A DNA stretch of 47,856 nt, taken from assembly GCF_028292965.1 (NCBI RefSeq), contig NZ_JAQGLG010000209.1, positions 1 through 47,856 of the forward strand, read 5' to 3'. The position numbers and the translations under genes were made by a program. This document shows, piece after piece, positions 33,953 through 42,360 of the stretch (within the stretch, counting starts at the first letter, position 1; each line of letters begins with the position of its first letter). Source of the DNA: Sphingomonas bacterium. GTDB lineage: Bacteria; Pseudomonadota; Alphaproteobacteria; Sphingomonadales; Sphingomonadaceae. The notes under the pieces are model-generated. The model was not told the origin of the DNA, searched no databases, and saw only the letters and a program-made list of their open reading frames with translations.

Positions 33953-35148
33953 GCCACCGCCAACGGGACGCGGATCAACGCCCGAGTGCCGCCATCGGGG
34001 CGGGCGCCGACGTCCAGCGCGGCGCTGTCGCCGAAGCGGTTGCGCAACTGCGCGCGGATATTGGCGAGGCCGAGGCCAGGCGTGACGCCGGGTTCGAGAC
34101 CCGCGCCGTCGTCCTCGACGGTGACGGTCAGCGTATCGTCATCGGCCCGGGCGCGGATCGCGATCATGCGTGGCCCGGCCGCGGGTTCGACGCCGTGCTT
34201 CACGGCATTCTCGACCAGGGTGAGCAGCACCAGCGGCGGAAACGGCAAAATGCGGGCGGTATCGCTCGCTTCGACCTCGACCCGGATGCGCCCCGCCATG
34301 CGCACGTTCATCAGCTCGAGATAACGCGTGCAGATGTCGATCTGCCGGTCGAGCGTCGCCGCCTCCACGCTCGTCTCGCGGAAGCGGGGCAGGGTGGCGC
34401 GGAGATAGTCGGCCAGCGCGTCGATGGTTCGTGCGGCGTGTTCGGGTTCGGGCGCGATCAGCGAGCGCACCGAAGCCAGCGTGTTAAACAGGAAATGCGG
34501 CTCGATCTGCGCCTGCAGCACCGCCAGCCGCATATCGGCGGCGTCGCGTTCGGCACGCAGATGTTCGACCTGGCGACGCGCGCCATGCTGTTCGATGCGC
34601 CGTCGCTCGCCGACATAATAGACGATCGCCAGGCCGCCGCCGGCAAAGACCAGCATGAAGATCGAGGCGTCGACACTCGCGCGAAAGAATTGCGACATGA
34701 GCTGGCCGAAGAAGCTGACATTCATCGGCCGGGTCGAATAACCGCGCATCAGCGCGGCGTGATAGGCGCCCGCCCAGTCCAGCGCGATCAGGCCGATCCA
34801 CAGGCCAAGCAGGATGGCGAGGATCACCAGCACCCGCTCGATCCTGAGCGGCAGCTTGCGGTGGCGCACGATGGTGGCAAGCAGCGGTCCGGCCGAAACG
34901 GTGATCAGCGTAGCGAGCGTCGCACGCAGCGCCAGCCCGGGCCAATCGCGCCATGCGCCCATGCCCGAGGCGTGCCACGCGGCATAAGCACAGCCGGCAA
35001 GGATCGCGAGCGGCCAGAACACCGCGCCGCGGCGCACCCACCACGGCCAGGTGAAGGTGCGGAAGCTCTGATAGAGCGTCCAGCCGCCAAGGTCGGACAG
35101 GACGCCTTGCGGGAGCCGGGAATAGGGATCGTCGTCGGGCATGGCCAT
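33949..35148 (-). CDS. LytS-type sensor histidine kinase
   Basis: The 399-residue protein has four or so membrane segments in the first 165 residues (VFWPLAILAGCAYAAWHASG, RVLVILAILLGLWIGLIAL, FMLVFAGGGLAIVYYVG). A His-kinase motif follows with the phospho-His in QIEPHFLFNTLASVRSLI and an ATPase domain with LTLVENAVKHGVEP and GLGLANIRAQL. There is no periplasmic sensor domain of note, so the signal may be sensed in the membrane. ATG 35148 or 35142 can start it. It is upstream of and coupled to the LytTR regulator. Confidence 0.9.
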   Translation of the reverse strand: MAMPDDDPYSRLPQGVLSDLGGWTLYQSFRTFTWPWWVRRGAVFWPLAILAGCAYAAWHASGMGAWRDWPGLALRATLATLITVSAGPLLATIVRHRKLPLRIERVLVILAILLGLWIGLIALDWAGAYHAALMRGYSTRPMNVSFFGQLMSQFFRASVDASIFMLVFAGGGLAIVYYVGERRRIEQHGARRQVEHLRAERDAADMRLAVLQAQIEPHFLFNTLASVRSLIAPEPEHAARTIDALADYLRATLPRFRETSVEAATLDRQIDICTRYLELMNVRMAGRIRVEVEASDTARILPFPPLVLLTLVENAVKHGVEPAAGPRMIAIRARADDDTLTVTVEDDGAGLEPGVTPGLGLANIRAQLRNRFGDSAALDVGARPDGGTRALIRVPLAVA

Positions 35149-35202
35149 GACGGCAGGGTAGCAAAGCGGCGGCTCGGGCGCACGTGCGCCGTCCGGCGCA
35201 GG

Positions 35203-35237
35203 GCCGTTTCGTCACACCTATGCCGGTTTCGTCGCAC
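35203..35237. promoter_or_regulatory. Candidate LytTR binding site (direct repeats 20 bp apart)
   Basis: TTTCGTCACAC (35207-35217) and TTTCGTCGCAC (35227-35237) are direct repeats whose starts are exactly 20 bp apart, two helical turns, as LytTR proteins prefer. Both are preceded by GCCG/GCCGG. A third, inverted copy (GGCGACGAAACG, 35271-35282) lies closer to the sulfur operon start. The region separates the kinase gene from that operon. Confidence 0.6.
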
Positions 35238-35297
35238 GCCCGCCCCGGCCGCGTCCGCGCCGCTTATGCTGGCGACGAAACGAACGGCGGAGGCAGT

Positions 35298-36179
35298 ATG
35301 ACGAATCGAGCTTTGTTGGGGGTGGCGCTGGCGGCCGCATTGCTGGCCGGGCCGGCGACGGCGCAGGGCCATGTGTCGGTCGCGACCGGATGGCTGGCGC
35401 AGCATCTGCACGACCCCAATCTGGTACTGCTGCATGTCGGCGACGAGGCGCAATATAAGGCCGGCCATATCCCCGGCGCGCGCTTCATCCGCTTGCAGGA
35501 TATCTCGACCTCGCAGGGCGGGCTGTCGCTGGAGATGCTGCCGGCGGACGAACTGCGGCGGCGGTTGCAGGCGCTCGGCGTGACCGACCGCTCGCATATC
35601 GTGATCTATTATGGCGACGACTGGGTGTCGCCGGCAACGCGCATCCTGTTCACGCTCAACGCGGCGGGCCTTGGTGGGCGCACCGAACTGCTCGACGGCG
35701 GCATGCGCAAGTGGCGCAAGGAAGGCGGCGCGGTGACCGCCGACGCGACTCCCGCTGCCCGTCCGGGCGCGCTGGCCGCCTTCCAGCTGCACGCGCCGAT
35801 CGTCGATGCGGCCTTTGTCCGCGCGCATGTCGGCCGGCACGGCTTCGCGCTGATCGATGCGCGCGCGCCGGTCTATTATAACGGGCAGCAGCAGAGCGGC
35901 GCGCACGAACATATGCGTCGCGGCCATATCCCCGGCGCACGCAACCTGCCCTATGACAGCATCACCAATGACGATCTGACGCTCAAGACGCCGGCGCAAT
36001 TGCGCGTCATGTTCCGCGACGCCGGCGTACGCCCCGGCGACCGGGTGATCGCCTATTGCCATGTCGGCCAGCAGGCCACCGCCGTGGTGGCGGCGGCGCG
36101 CGTGGCGGGGATCGACGCCGTGCTTTATGACGGCTCGTTCGAGGACTGGACGACGCGCAACCTGCCGGTCGAGCAGTGA
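35298..36179 (+). CDS. Exported double-rhodanese sulfurtransferase
   Basis: The 293-residue protein has a Sec signal (RALLGVALAAALLAGPATAQ) and two rhodanese domains. The first (about 30-140: VLLHVGDEAQYKAGHIPGAR) lacks the catalytic Cys, having IVIYYGDDWV instead. The second (about 160-290: LIDARAPVYYNG, HIPGARNLPYD) has VIAYCHVGQQATAVV with the active Cys. This inactive-active layout is usual for thiosulfate/mercaptopyruvate sulfurtransferases, which move sulfane sulfur to an acceptor. It should work in the periplasm. ATG 35298 has GGCGGAGG upstream. The next gene starts at GTG 36176, overlapping its stop. Confidence 0.92.
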   Translation: MTNRALLGVALAAALLAGPATAQGHVSVATGWLAQHLHDPNLVLLHVGDEAQYKAGHIPGARFIRLQDISTSQGGLSLEMLPADELRRRLQALGVTDRSHIVIYYGDDWVSPATRILFTLNAAGLGGRTELLDGGMRKWRKEGGAVTADATPAARPGALAAFQLHAPIVDAAFVRAHVGRHGFALIDARAPVYYNGQQQSGAHEHMRRGHIPGARNLPYDSITNDDLTLKTPAQLRVMFRDAGVRPGDRVIAYCHVGQQATAVVAAARVAGIDAVLYDGSFEDWTTRNLPVEQ

Positions 36180-36688
36180 CCGTGCAAACCGCGCGGCCTT
36201 ATGCCGACCCCCATCTCGCGGGTATCGCGTTGGGCCTGGTGCTGCTCGCCTGCTTCGTGCTGACCGGGCGTGGGCTCGGTGCGTCCGGCGCCTTTGCCGG
36301 TGTCGCGAGCGCTGTGGTCGGGGCAGTCGCGCCGCACCGCGTCGCGGGCAACGACTATTTCCAGAGCTATCTGCAGGGCGGGGCGCCGTGGAGTGCGTGG
36401 ATCGTCGTCGAAGTGGTGGGCGTGCTGGCCGGTGCAGCGCTGTCCGCCATGCTCCACCGTCGCCTGGTGAGCCCGGCGCGGCACGGCCGGGTGCCAACGC
36501 GTCGGCTCATCGCCGCAGTCGGCGGTGGCGTGCTGATGGGCGTGGGCGCCGCGCTGGCGCGCGGTTGCACGAGTGGACTGGCGTTGAGCGGCGGCGCGTT
36601 GCTCGGCCTGGGCAGCTGGATCTTCATGCTGGCGCTGTTCGCCGCCGGCTTTGCCGCCGCGCCGTTGCTGCGGAAGCTGTGGGCATGA
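36176..36688 (+). CDS. YeeE/YedE half-size sulfur transporter, first subunit (PmpA/B-like)
   Basis: The 170-residue membrane protein has four hydrophobic segments and the conserved Cys motif GAALARGCTSGLALSG of YeeE/YedE proteins, which import thiosulfate or other sulfur species by passing them between Cys residues. The start is GTG 36176, overlapping the sulfurtransferase stop by four bases. Half-size pairs of this type resemble PmpA/PmpB. Together with the next gene it would form one transporter. Confidence 0.88.
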   Translation: MTVQTARPYADPHLAGIALGLVLLACFVLTGRGLGASGAFAGVASAVVGAVAPHRVAGNDYFQSYLQGGAPWSAWIVVEVVGVLAGAALSAMLHRRLVSPARHGRVPTRRLIAAVGGGVLMGVGAALARGCTSGLALSGGALLGLGSWIFMLALFAAGFAAAPLLRKLWA

Positions 36689-37224
36689 ACGGACTGTTGA
36701 TCGCGGCGACGATCGGCATTGCCTTCGGCGCGGCGCTGGAGCGCGCCGGGCTCGGCGATCCGGCCAAGCTCGCCGGCCAATTCTACCTGCGCGATTTCAC
36801 CGTGGTGAAGGTTATGATGAGCGCGCTGATCACCACGATGCTCGGCGCCTTCTGGCTCGGCCGGCTCGGGCTGGTCGATCTCGGTGCCTATTACGTGCCG
36901 GAGACATATCTGATACCGCAGCTCGTCGGCGGGCTGATCTTCGGGCTCGGCTTCGTGCTGAGCGGATTGTGCCCGGGCACCGCCTGTGTCGCGCTGGCCA
37001 GCGGGCGGATCGAAGGGGCGACGACGATGCTCGGCTTGCTCGTCGGCGTGACGCTGGCCGGCCTGGCCTTTCCCGGAATCGAGGGTTTCTACGGCACCAC
37101 GGCGCGCGGCGCGCTGACGCTGCCGCAGCTGACCGGCCTGCCTTATGGCGTGGTCGTGGCCTTGGTCACGATAATGGGTCTGGCGATGTTCGCGGCGATC
37201 GCGCGCCTCGAGGCGCGGTCATGA
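36685..37224 (+). CDS. YeeE/YedE half-size sulfur transporter, second subunit (PmpA/B-like)
   Basis: The 179-residue protein has five or so membrane segments and the second Cys motif in VLSGLCPGTACVALASG, the counterpart of the first subunit. ATG 36685 overlaps the upstream stop (ATGA), and its own stop overlaps the next ATG likewise. The split into two half-size genes mirrors PmpA/PmpB. Sulfur should be handed over to cytoplasmic acceptors; which one is not shown. Confidence 0.88.
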   Translation: MNGLLIAATIGIAFGAALERAGLGDPAKLAGQFYLRDFTVVKVMMSALITTMLGAFWLGRLGLVDLGAYYVPETYLIPQLVGGLIFGLGFVLSGLCPGTACVALASGRIEGATTMLGLLVGVTLAGLAFPGIEGFYGTTARGALTLPQLTGLPYGVVVALVTIMGLAMFAAIARLEARS

Positions 37225-37805
37225 CGGTAACGCGGCGGCTCGGCATCGGCGCGCTGGCGCTCGGCCTCGCCGCGCCGTTCGCCGGCAATCCCTATCGCAC
37301 GGCGCGTGGCACGCTCGATCTCGATGCCGTTGTGAAGGCAATCAACGATGGCTCGGACCATGTGTGCGCGCGCCAGCTGGCGATATGGATCCGCGATCGC
37401 CGCCGCGGCCTGCGCATCATCGACGTGCGCCCGGCCGCGGCGTTCGCCGATGATGCCATTCCCACAGCGGAGAATGTGCCGGTCGAGCGGCTGGTGCATA
37501 TGATCGCCGCACCCGACGACCACCTCGTCCTCTATTCGGAAGAGGGCGCACATGCCGGCCAGGCCTGGGTGATGCTGCGCGCGCTCGGTGTGGACAATGC
37601 GGTGTTCGTGCCCGGCGGGCTCGCCGACTGGCGCGACGAGGTGATGTTTCCCCTGTTGGCGGACGATATGCCCGCCGCCGCGCGCGCCGAGGTTGCCGCG
37701 CTCAGTCGTTATTTCGGCGGGTCGCCGCGCCAGGGTGCGGCCGCGACCATGACGATCACCGGAGCGGCGCCGCCATCACAAAGCTTGCGGAGGCGGGGAT
37801 GCTAG
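37221..37805 (+). CDS. Rhodanese-like protein lacking the catalytic Cys
   Basis: The 194-residue protein has a hydrophobic N-terminus (LGIGALALGLAAPFAG) and a rhodanese fold (LRIIDVRPAAAFADDAIPTA, LDWRDEV-like close as GLADWRDEVMF). The active loop reads LVLYSEEGAHAGQ, with Ser where Cys is expected, so it should not carry sulfur in the usual way. It may bind a partner instead. The C-terminus is RRRGC, so its last residue is a Cys that could serve as a carrier or anchor. It overlaps the genes on both sides. Confidence 0.82.
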   Translation: MTVTRRLGIGALALGLAAPFAGNPYRTARGTLDLDAVVKAINDGSDHVCARQLAIWIRDRRRGLRIIDVRPAAAFADDAIPTAENVPVERLVHMIAAPDDHLVLYSEEGAHAGQAWVMLRALGVDNAVFVPGGLADWRDEVMFPLLADDMPAAARAEVAALSRYFGGSPRQGAAATMTITGAAPPSQSLRRRGC

Positions 37806-39166
37806 CACGGCTTGAAAGCGTGGCGGACACGTTCGACTTCGATGCCTTGCGCGCCGCCGAGTTCGCCCGGCTCGACGCGCAGAACATTGCCTATCTCGAT
37901 TACACCGCCAGCGCGCTGTACGGCGCGTCGCAGGCGCTAGGTCATGCCGATCGCCTGGCGTGCGGCATTTTCGGCAATCCGCATTCCGAACATGTCGCGT
38001 CGCGCAACAGCGGCGCCGCGATGGACGCCGCGCGTGCCGCGACCCTCGCATTCTTCGATGCCGATCCGGCGCTCTATGATGTGTGCTTCACCGCCAACAC
38101 CACGGCGGCGATCAAGCTGGTTGCCGAAAGCTATCGCTTCGGGCCTCGCTGCGGCCTGATACTCGCGGCGGACAATCACAATTCGGTCAACGGCGCGCGC
38201 GAATATGCCCGGCGGGCAGGCGCGCCGGTCGCGGTGCTGCCCCTCGATGAAGAGCTGCGCCTCGACCAGGCAGCGGATCGTCTGTGCGGCATCATCACGG
38301 CGCAGGGACCCGGGCTGCTGGCGTTTCCGTCCCAGTCGAATTTCTCCGGCGTCCGTCACGACCTGGCACTGGTCGACGAGGCGCAGGGGCTCGGCTGCGA
38401 CGTGATGATCGACGCAGCCTCGGGCGGCGCATGCGGCGGGCTCAGCCTGACGCGACATGCTGCCGAGTTCGTCGCCTGCTCCTTCTACAAGCTGTTCGGC
38501 CTGCCCACCGGGGTGGGGGCGCTGGTGGTGAAAAAGGCGGCGCTGGCGCGGCTCGACCGGCCATGGTTTTCCGGCGGCACGGTGGCCTTCGTGTCGGTCG
38601 CGCAACAGCGGCACGCGCTGCTGCCAGGCCATGAGGGCTTTGAGGACGGTACGCCCAATTTCCTCGATCTCGCGGCGGTCGAATCGGGTTTCGCCTTTCT
38701 CGACCGGATCCCGCGCGCGGCATTGCGCACCCGGATCGCGGCGCTGACCGATTATTTCCTCCGCCGCGCCGCGAATCTGAAACATGTCGATGGGTCGCCG
38801 CTGGTGCGGCTCTACGGGCCACAGTGCTTCGAAGAACGCGGCGGCACGGTCGCCTTCAACCTGCTGTGGCGTGACGGGGTGGCGGTGCCGTATCGCCATG
38901 TCGAGCTGCGCGCGCGCGACCATGGCGTTGCACTGCGCGGCGGCTGCTTCTGCAATCCCGGGGCGGCCGAAAAGGCGTTCGGGTTCGACCGCCTCGATAC
39001 CGCGCGCTGCCTCGAGATGCTGGAAGGCGGGTTCGGCGTCGCCGCTTTCCACGCCTGTCTCGGCGCCGATGCGACGGTCGGCGCGCTGCGCCTGTCTGTG
39101 GGGGCACCGACCAGCTTTGCCGATATCGATCGCGCCTTGGCGCTGATCGCGAGCTACGCCGTGTAG
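37799..39166 (+). CDS. Class V aminotransferase / cysteine-desulfurase-like protein
   Basis: The 455-residue PLP enzyme has the class V fold: IAYLDYTASALYGASQAL, the PLP-site VMIDAASGGACGG, and the PLP Lys in ACSFYKLFGLPTGVGAL. RGGCFCNPGAAE near 385 carries the Cys pair seen in desulfurase and MoCo-sulfurase-like proteins. It likely mobilises sulfur from cysteine or a related thiol and may pass it on to the other genes of the operon. Its ATG at 37799 overlaps the upstream stop by seven bases. Last gene of the operon; convergent with the GMC gene 2 bases away. Confidence 0.88.
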   Translation: MLARLESVADTFDFDALRAAEFARLDAQNIAYLDYTASALYGASQALGHADRLACGIFGNPHSEHVASRNSGAAMDAARAATLAFFDADPALYDVCFTANTTAAIKLVAESYRFGPRCGLILAADNHNSVNGAREYARRAGAPVAVLPLDEELRLDQAADRLCGIITAQGPGLLAFPSQSNFSGVRHDLALVDEAQGLGCDVMIDAASGGACGGLSLTRHAAEFVACSFYKLFGLPTGVGALVVKKAALARLDRPWFSGGTVAFVSVAQQRHALLPGHEGFEDGTPNFLDLAAVESGFAFLDRIPRAALRTRIAALTDYFLRRAANLKHVDGSPLVRLYGPQCFEERGGTVAFNLLWRDGVAVPYRHVELRARDHGVALRGGCFCNPGAAEKAFGFDRLDTARCLEMLEGGFGVAAFHACLGADATVGALRLSVGAPTSFADIDRALALIASYAV

Positions 39167-39167
39167 C

Positions 39168-40781
39168 TCAGCGGTTCGCGTCGAGGATCATGCGCGCGGC
39201 CTTCTCGGCGATCATCATCACCGGGGCATTGGTATTGCCCGAGGTGATGGTCGGCATGATCGCGGCGTCGGCGATGCGCAGCCCGCTTATGCCATGCACG
39301 CGCAACCGCGCATCGACCACCGCACGCGGACCGCTGCCCATCGCGGCGGTGCCGACGGGGTGGAAGATGCTGGTCGAGATGTCGCCTACCGCCGCGGCGA
39401 TCTGCTCGTCGGTCTCGCGAGACGGGCCCGGGCGGAACTCGGCCGGGCGATAGGGCGCCAAAGCGGGCTGGGCGACGATGGCACGCGTGATCTTCACTGC
39501 CTCGACCGCCACCGCGAGGTCCTCGGGTGCCGAAAGATAATCCGGCTGGATACGCGGCGGCAGTGCCGGGTCGGACGCGGCGATGCGCACGCTGCCCCGG
39601 CTTTGCGGGCGCAGATTGCACACGCTGGCGGTAAAGGCGGGGAAAGGATCGAGCGCGCCGCCGAAGCTGGCAAGGCTGAGCGGCTGGACGTGATATTCGA
39701 GATTGGGCGTGGTGAAGCGCGGGTCCGAGCGCAGGAACAGCCCGAGCTGGCTCGGCACCATCGCCATCGGGCCGGAGCGATTGAGCAGATATTCCAGCCC
39801 GATGCGCGCCTTGCCGTGCCAGGAGCTTGCGCGCGCGTTGAGCGTCGACACATCCTGCACCCGATAGGCGCAGCGAATCTGGAGATGATCCTGCAGGTTC
39901 TCCCCGACGCCCGGCAGGTTATGGATGGGCGCGATGCCGAGCGCGCGCAACCGTTCGGCATCGCCCAACCCCGAGCGTTGCAGGATCGCCGGTGATCCGA
40001 TCGCACCGCTGGTCAGGATGGTCTCGCCGCGCGCGCGGGCGAACTGCCGCCGCCCGTCGAGCATGAAAGCGACGCCGGTGACGCGGCCCTGCTCGACCTC
40101 CAGCCGGTCGACCATGGCGTGGGTCTGGATGCGCAGATTGGCGCGTTTTGCGACCGGGCGCAGAAACGCGTCCGCCGCGCTCCAGCGCCGCCCGCGCTTC
40201 TGCGTCACCTCGAAAAAGCCCGATCCCTCATTGTCGCCGGTGTTGAAGTCGCTTGTCTCGGGCACGCCATATTGCGTCGCCGCGGCGCGGAATGCCTCGA
40301 GCAGTTCCCAGCGCAATCTCTGCCGCTCGACGCGAATCTCGCCGCCGGCCCCGTGCGCGTCGCACGGTCCGGCGACATGGTCCTCGGCTTTGACGAACCA
40401 GGGCAGCACATCGTCCCAGCCCCAGCCGATATTGCCGGCCTGGCGCCAGCCGTCATAGTCGGCCGCCTGGCCGCGGATATAGATCATGCCGTTGATCGAC
40501 GAGCAGCCGCCGATCACCCGGCCGCGCGGATAATTGAGCTCACGGGCATTGAGCCGGGGTTCGGGCTCGGTCCGGAAGCACCAGTCGGTGCGCGGATTGC
40601 CCATGCAATAGAGGTAACCGACGGGGATGCGGATCCACAGGTAATCGTCCTGGCCGCCGGCCTCGAGCAGCAGCACGCGGTTACGTGGGTCCTCGCTGAG
40701 GCGATTGGCCAGCACACAGCCAGCGCTGCCGCCCCCGACGATGATATAGTCGAAGGTGCCGAAATCGTCAGGCTCGGTCAC
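39168..40781 (-). CDS. GMC-family FAD oxidoreductase (choline-dehydrogenase-like)
   Basis: The 537-residue protein has the FAD motif DYIIVGGGSAGCVLANRLSE, the GMC signature 1 region (YPRGRVIGGCSSINGMIYIR), signature 2 (SGAIGSPAILQRSG) and the catalytic His in IFHPVGTAAMG with the second site in SGNTNAPVMMIAEK. It oxidises an alcohol, with FAD as cofactor; the substrate is not clear. The start is GTG 40781, overlapping the COQ7-like stop, so it is the last gene of a four-gene operon. Confidence 0.9.
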   Translation of the reverse strand: MTEPDDFGTFDYIIVGGGSAGCVLANRLSEDPRNRVLLLEAGGQDDYLWIRIPVGYLYCMGNPRTDWCFRTEPEPRLNARELNYPRGRVIGGCSSINGMIYIRGQAADYDGWRQAGNIGWGWDDVLPWFVKAEDHVAGPCDAHGAGGEIRVERQRLRWELLEAFRAAATQYGVPETSDFNTGDNEGSGFFEVTQKRGRRWSAADAFLRPVAKRANLRIQTHAMVDRLEVEQGRVTGVAFMLDGRRQFARARGETILTSGAIGSPAILQRSGLGDAERLRALGIAPIHNLPGVGENLQDHLQIRCAYRVQDVSTLNARASSWHGKARIGLEYLLNRSGPMAMVPSQLGLFLRSDPRFTTPNLEYHVQPLSLASFGGALDPFPAFTASVCNLRPQSRGSVRIAASDPALPPRIQPDYLSAPEDLAVAVEAVKITRAIVAQPALAPYRPAEFRPGPSRETDEQIAAAVGDISTSIFHPVGTAAMGSGPRAVVDARLRVHGISGLRIADAAIMPTITSGNTNAPVMMIAEKAARMILDANR

Positions 40782-41356
40782 GCGGCGCCGTCCTTCATCC
40801 CAAGATGCCGGAGCAGTCGCGACGAAGCGCCATAGGTCGACAGCCAGACGAGCAATTCCGTCGCCGTTGCGACAACGACGTCCAGCAGGCGCAGCCATGT
40901 CGGTGGTGTGGCACCTGCGCGCGCGCGCCGGGCGCGGTGGAGATGATCCACCTCCTCGTCCCGGATCGCCGCGATCGCCGTCGAGAGATCCGGCGCGCGC
41001 GGCATCAGCCACGCCACCTGATCGTCCATGTGCCGATGCACCGTCCGTTCGACCGCCTCGCTGCAGGTCAGGATCGCTTCGCGCCCGAGCAGCGCCGTGC
41101 CGGTACCGAGCAGCGTGCCACCGATGCCCCATAAGGGCAGCATGTCGCACGGCCGCAGGCCGCGCTCCCGCAATCCGGCATCGAACAGGTCGCGATGACG
41201 CGTCTCGTCGCCCAGCGCGTCTTGCAGCATCGCCACCAGATCCGGTGCGCGCCACCGCGCGATGGCGATTTGCGCCCGATAGATACGAATTGCGCCATAT
41301 TCGCCGGCATGATCGACGCGCAGGATATCGCGCAGCACCAGCGCCGGATCGCTCAT
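40778..41356 (-). CDS. COQ7-like demethoxyubiquinone hydroxylase
   Basis: The 192-residue protein has the di-iron carboxylate pattern of COQ7: RVDHAGEYGAIRIY (Glu ligand), LGDETRHRDLFD (E-x-x-H), and IRDEEVDHLHRA (E-x-x-H). Family members hydroxylate demethoxyubiquinone late in ubiquinone biosynthesis, using a di-iron centre and oxygen. The C-terminal third is membrane-associated (LLDVVVATATELLVWLS). It starts within the HDAC-like stop (ATGA) and ends within the GMC start (GTGA). Whether it is the main COQ7 or a special copy cannot be judged here. Confidence 0.85.
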   Translation of the reverse strand: MSDPALVLRDILRVDHAGEYGAIRIYRAQIAIARWRAPDLVAMLQDALGDETRHRDLFDAGLRERGLRPCDMLPLWGIGGTLLGTGTALLGREAILTCSEAVERTVHRHMDDQVAWLMPRAPDLSTAIAAIRDEEVDHLHRARRARAGATPPTWLRLLDVVVATATELLVWLSTYGASSRLLRHLGMKDGAA

Positions 41357-42360
41357 TCCATTCCGCCGAGCAGGCTCACCACATTGCTGCCGAGCGCCTC
41401 GATCGCATAACCGCCCTCCATCGCGACGACGGTCGGCCAGCCGCACGCCGCGATGTCACGCGCCAGCACGCCATAATCGGCGGTGGTCAGGTTGAAATGC
41501 GAGATCGGGTCGCCTTCCCAGGTATCGGCGCCGAAGCTCACCACCAGCAGATCGGGGCCGAAGCGCGTGATCGCCTCCAGCGCCTTGCCTTGGGCGCGAC
41601 GGAAGGCGTCGAGCGTGGTGCCTTGCGGCAGCGGCAGGTTCAGCGTCGCGCCCGACCCGTCGCCCGCACCGGTCTCGTCCGCATGGCCCCAGTAAAAGGG
41701 ATAGTCGGTCGCCGGGTCGGCATGGAGCGAGGCGTAGAACACATCGCCGCGTTCCCAGAAGATGTCCTGCGTGCCGTTGCCGTGATGATAGTCGATATCG
41801 AGGATCGCGACCCGCGCACAGCCGGCATCGCGTGCTGCCTGTGCGGCGATCGCGGCGGTGTTGAGGTAACAATAGCCGCCGAGATAATCCGCCCCGGCAT
41901 GATGCCCCGGCGGGCGGCACAGGGCGAAGGCGGCGCGTTCGCCACCGAGCACGGCATGAGTCGCCGACAGCACCGATTGGGCGCTCGAATAGGCCGCGCC
42001 CCAGGTCGTCGCGGTCAGCGGGGTCGCGGCGTCGAAGCTGTATTGCCCGATCTGCGCGTCGATCCGGTCGAGCCTGAGCGGGCGCCGCCCGACCACCGGC
42101 CAGACATAACCGATCACATCGCCCGGCCGTCCTGCCGCTGCCCAGCGCGCCGGCGCCTGTTTGAGGAAGTCGACATAGCCGGCGTCGTGCACGGCGAGGA
42201 TCGGCGCTTCGCCATGGTCGGTCGGCCGTTCGGTGCCGCCGATCGCCGCCGCGATCATCTCGGCGCGCGAGGGCTTTTCGGCGAAATCGGTGAAGCCGCC
42301 ATTGTGCAGCTCCTTTTCCGGGGCATGGGTCAGCTGGCGGAGATCGAAGAAGCGGCGCAT
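41353..42360 (-). CDS. Histone-deacetylase-family amidohydrolase
   Basis: The 335-residue protein has the zinc-amidohydrolase signature of the HDAC/acetylpolyamine hydrolase family: CRPPGHHAGADYLGGYCYLN, VAILDIDYHHGNGTQDIF (Zn-binding Asp and His), VVSFGADTWEGDP (second Zn Asp) and MEGGYAIEALG with the active-site Tyr. Bacterial members remove acetyl groups from acetylpolyamines or other amines. Its start overlaps the nhaA stop and its stop overlaps the COQ7-like start. The bacterial substrate cannot be read. Confidence 0.9.
   Translation of the reverse strand: MRRFFDLRQLTHAPEKELHNGGFTDFAEKPSRAEMIAAAIGGTERPTDHGEAPILAVHDAGYVDFLKQAPARWAAAGRPGDVIGYVWPVVGRRPLRLDRIDAQIGQYSFDAATPLTATTWGAAYSSAQSVLSATHAVLGGERAAFALCRPPGHHAGADYLGGYCYLNTAAIAAQAARDAGCARVAILDIDYHHGNGTQDIFWERGDVFYASLHADPATDYPFYWGHADETGAGDGSGATLNLPLPQGTTLDAFRRAQGKALEAITRFGPDLLVVSFGADTWEGDPISHFNLTTADYGVLARDIAACGWPTVVAMEGGYAIEALGSNVVSLLGGME

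Noticed and set aside
36061..37224. Plus-strand 387-codon frame spanning the YeeE/YedE pair
   Set aside because: Only its last part, from ATG 36685, is the real second subunit; the first part is out of frame with the first subunit and Arg-rich.
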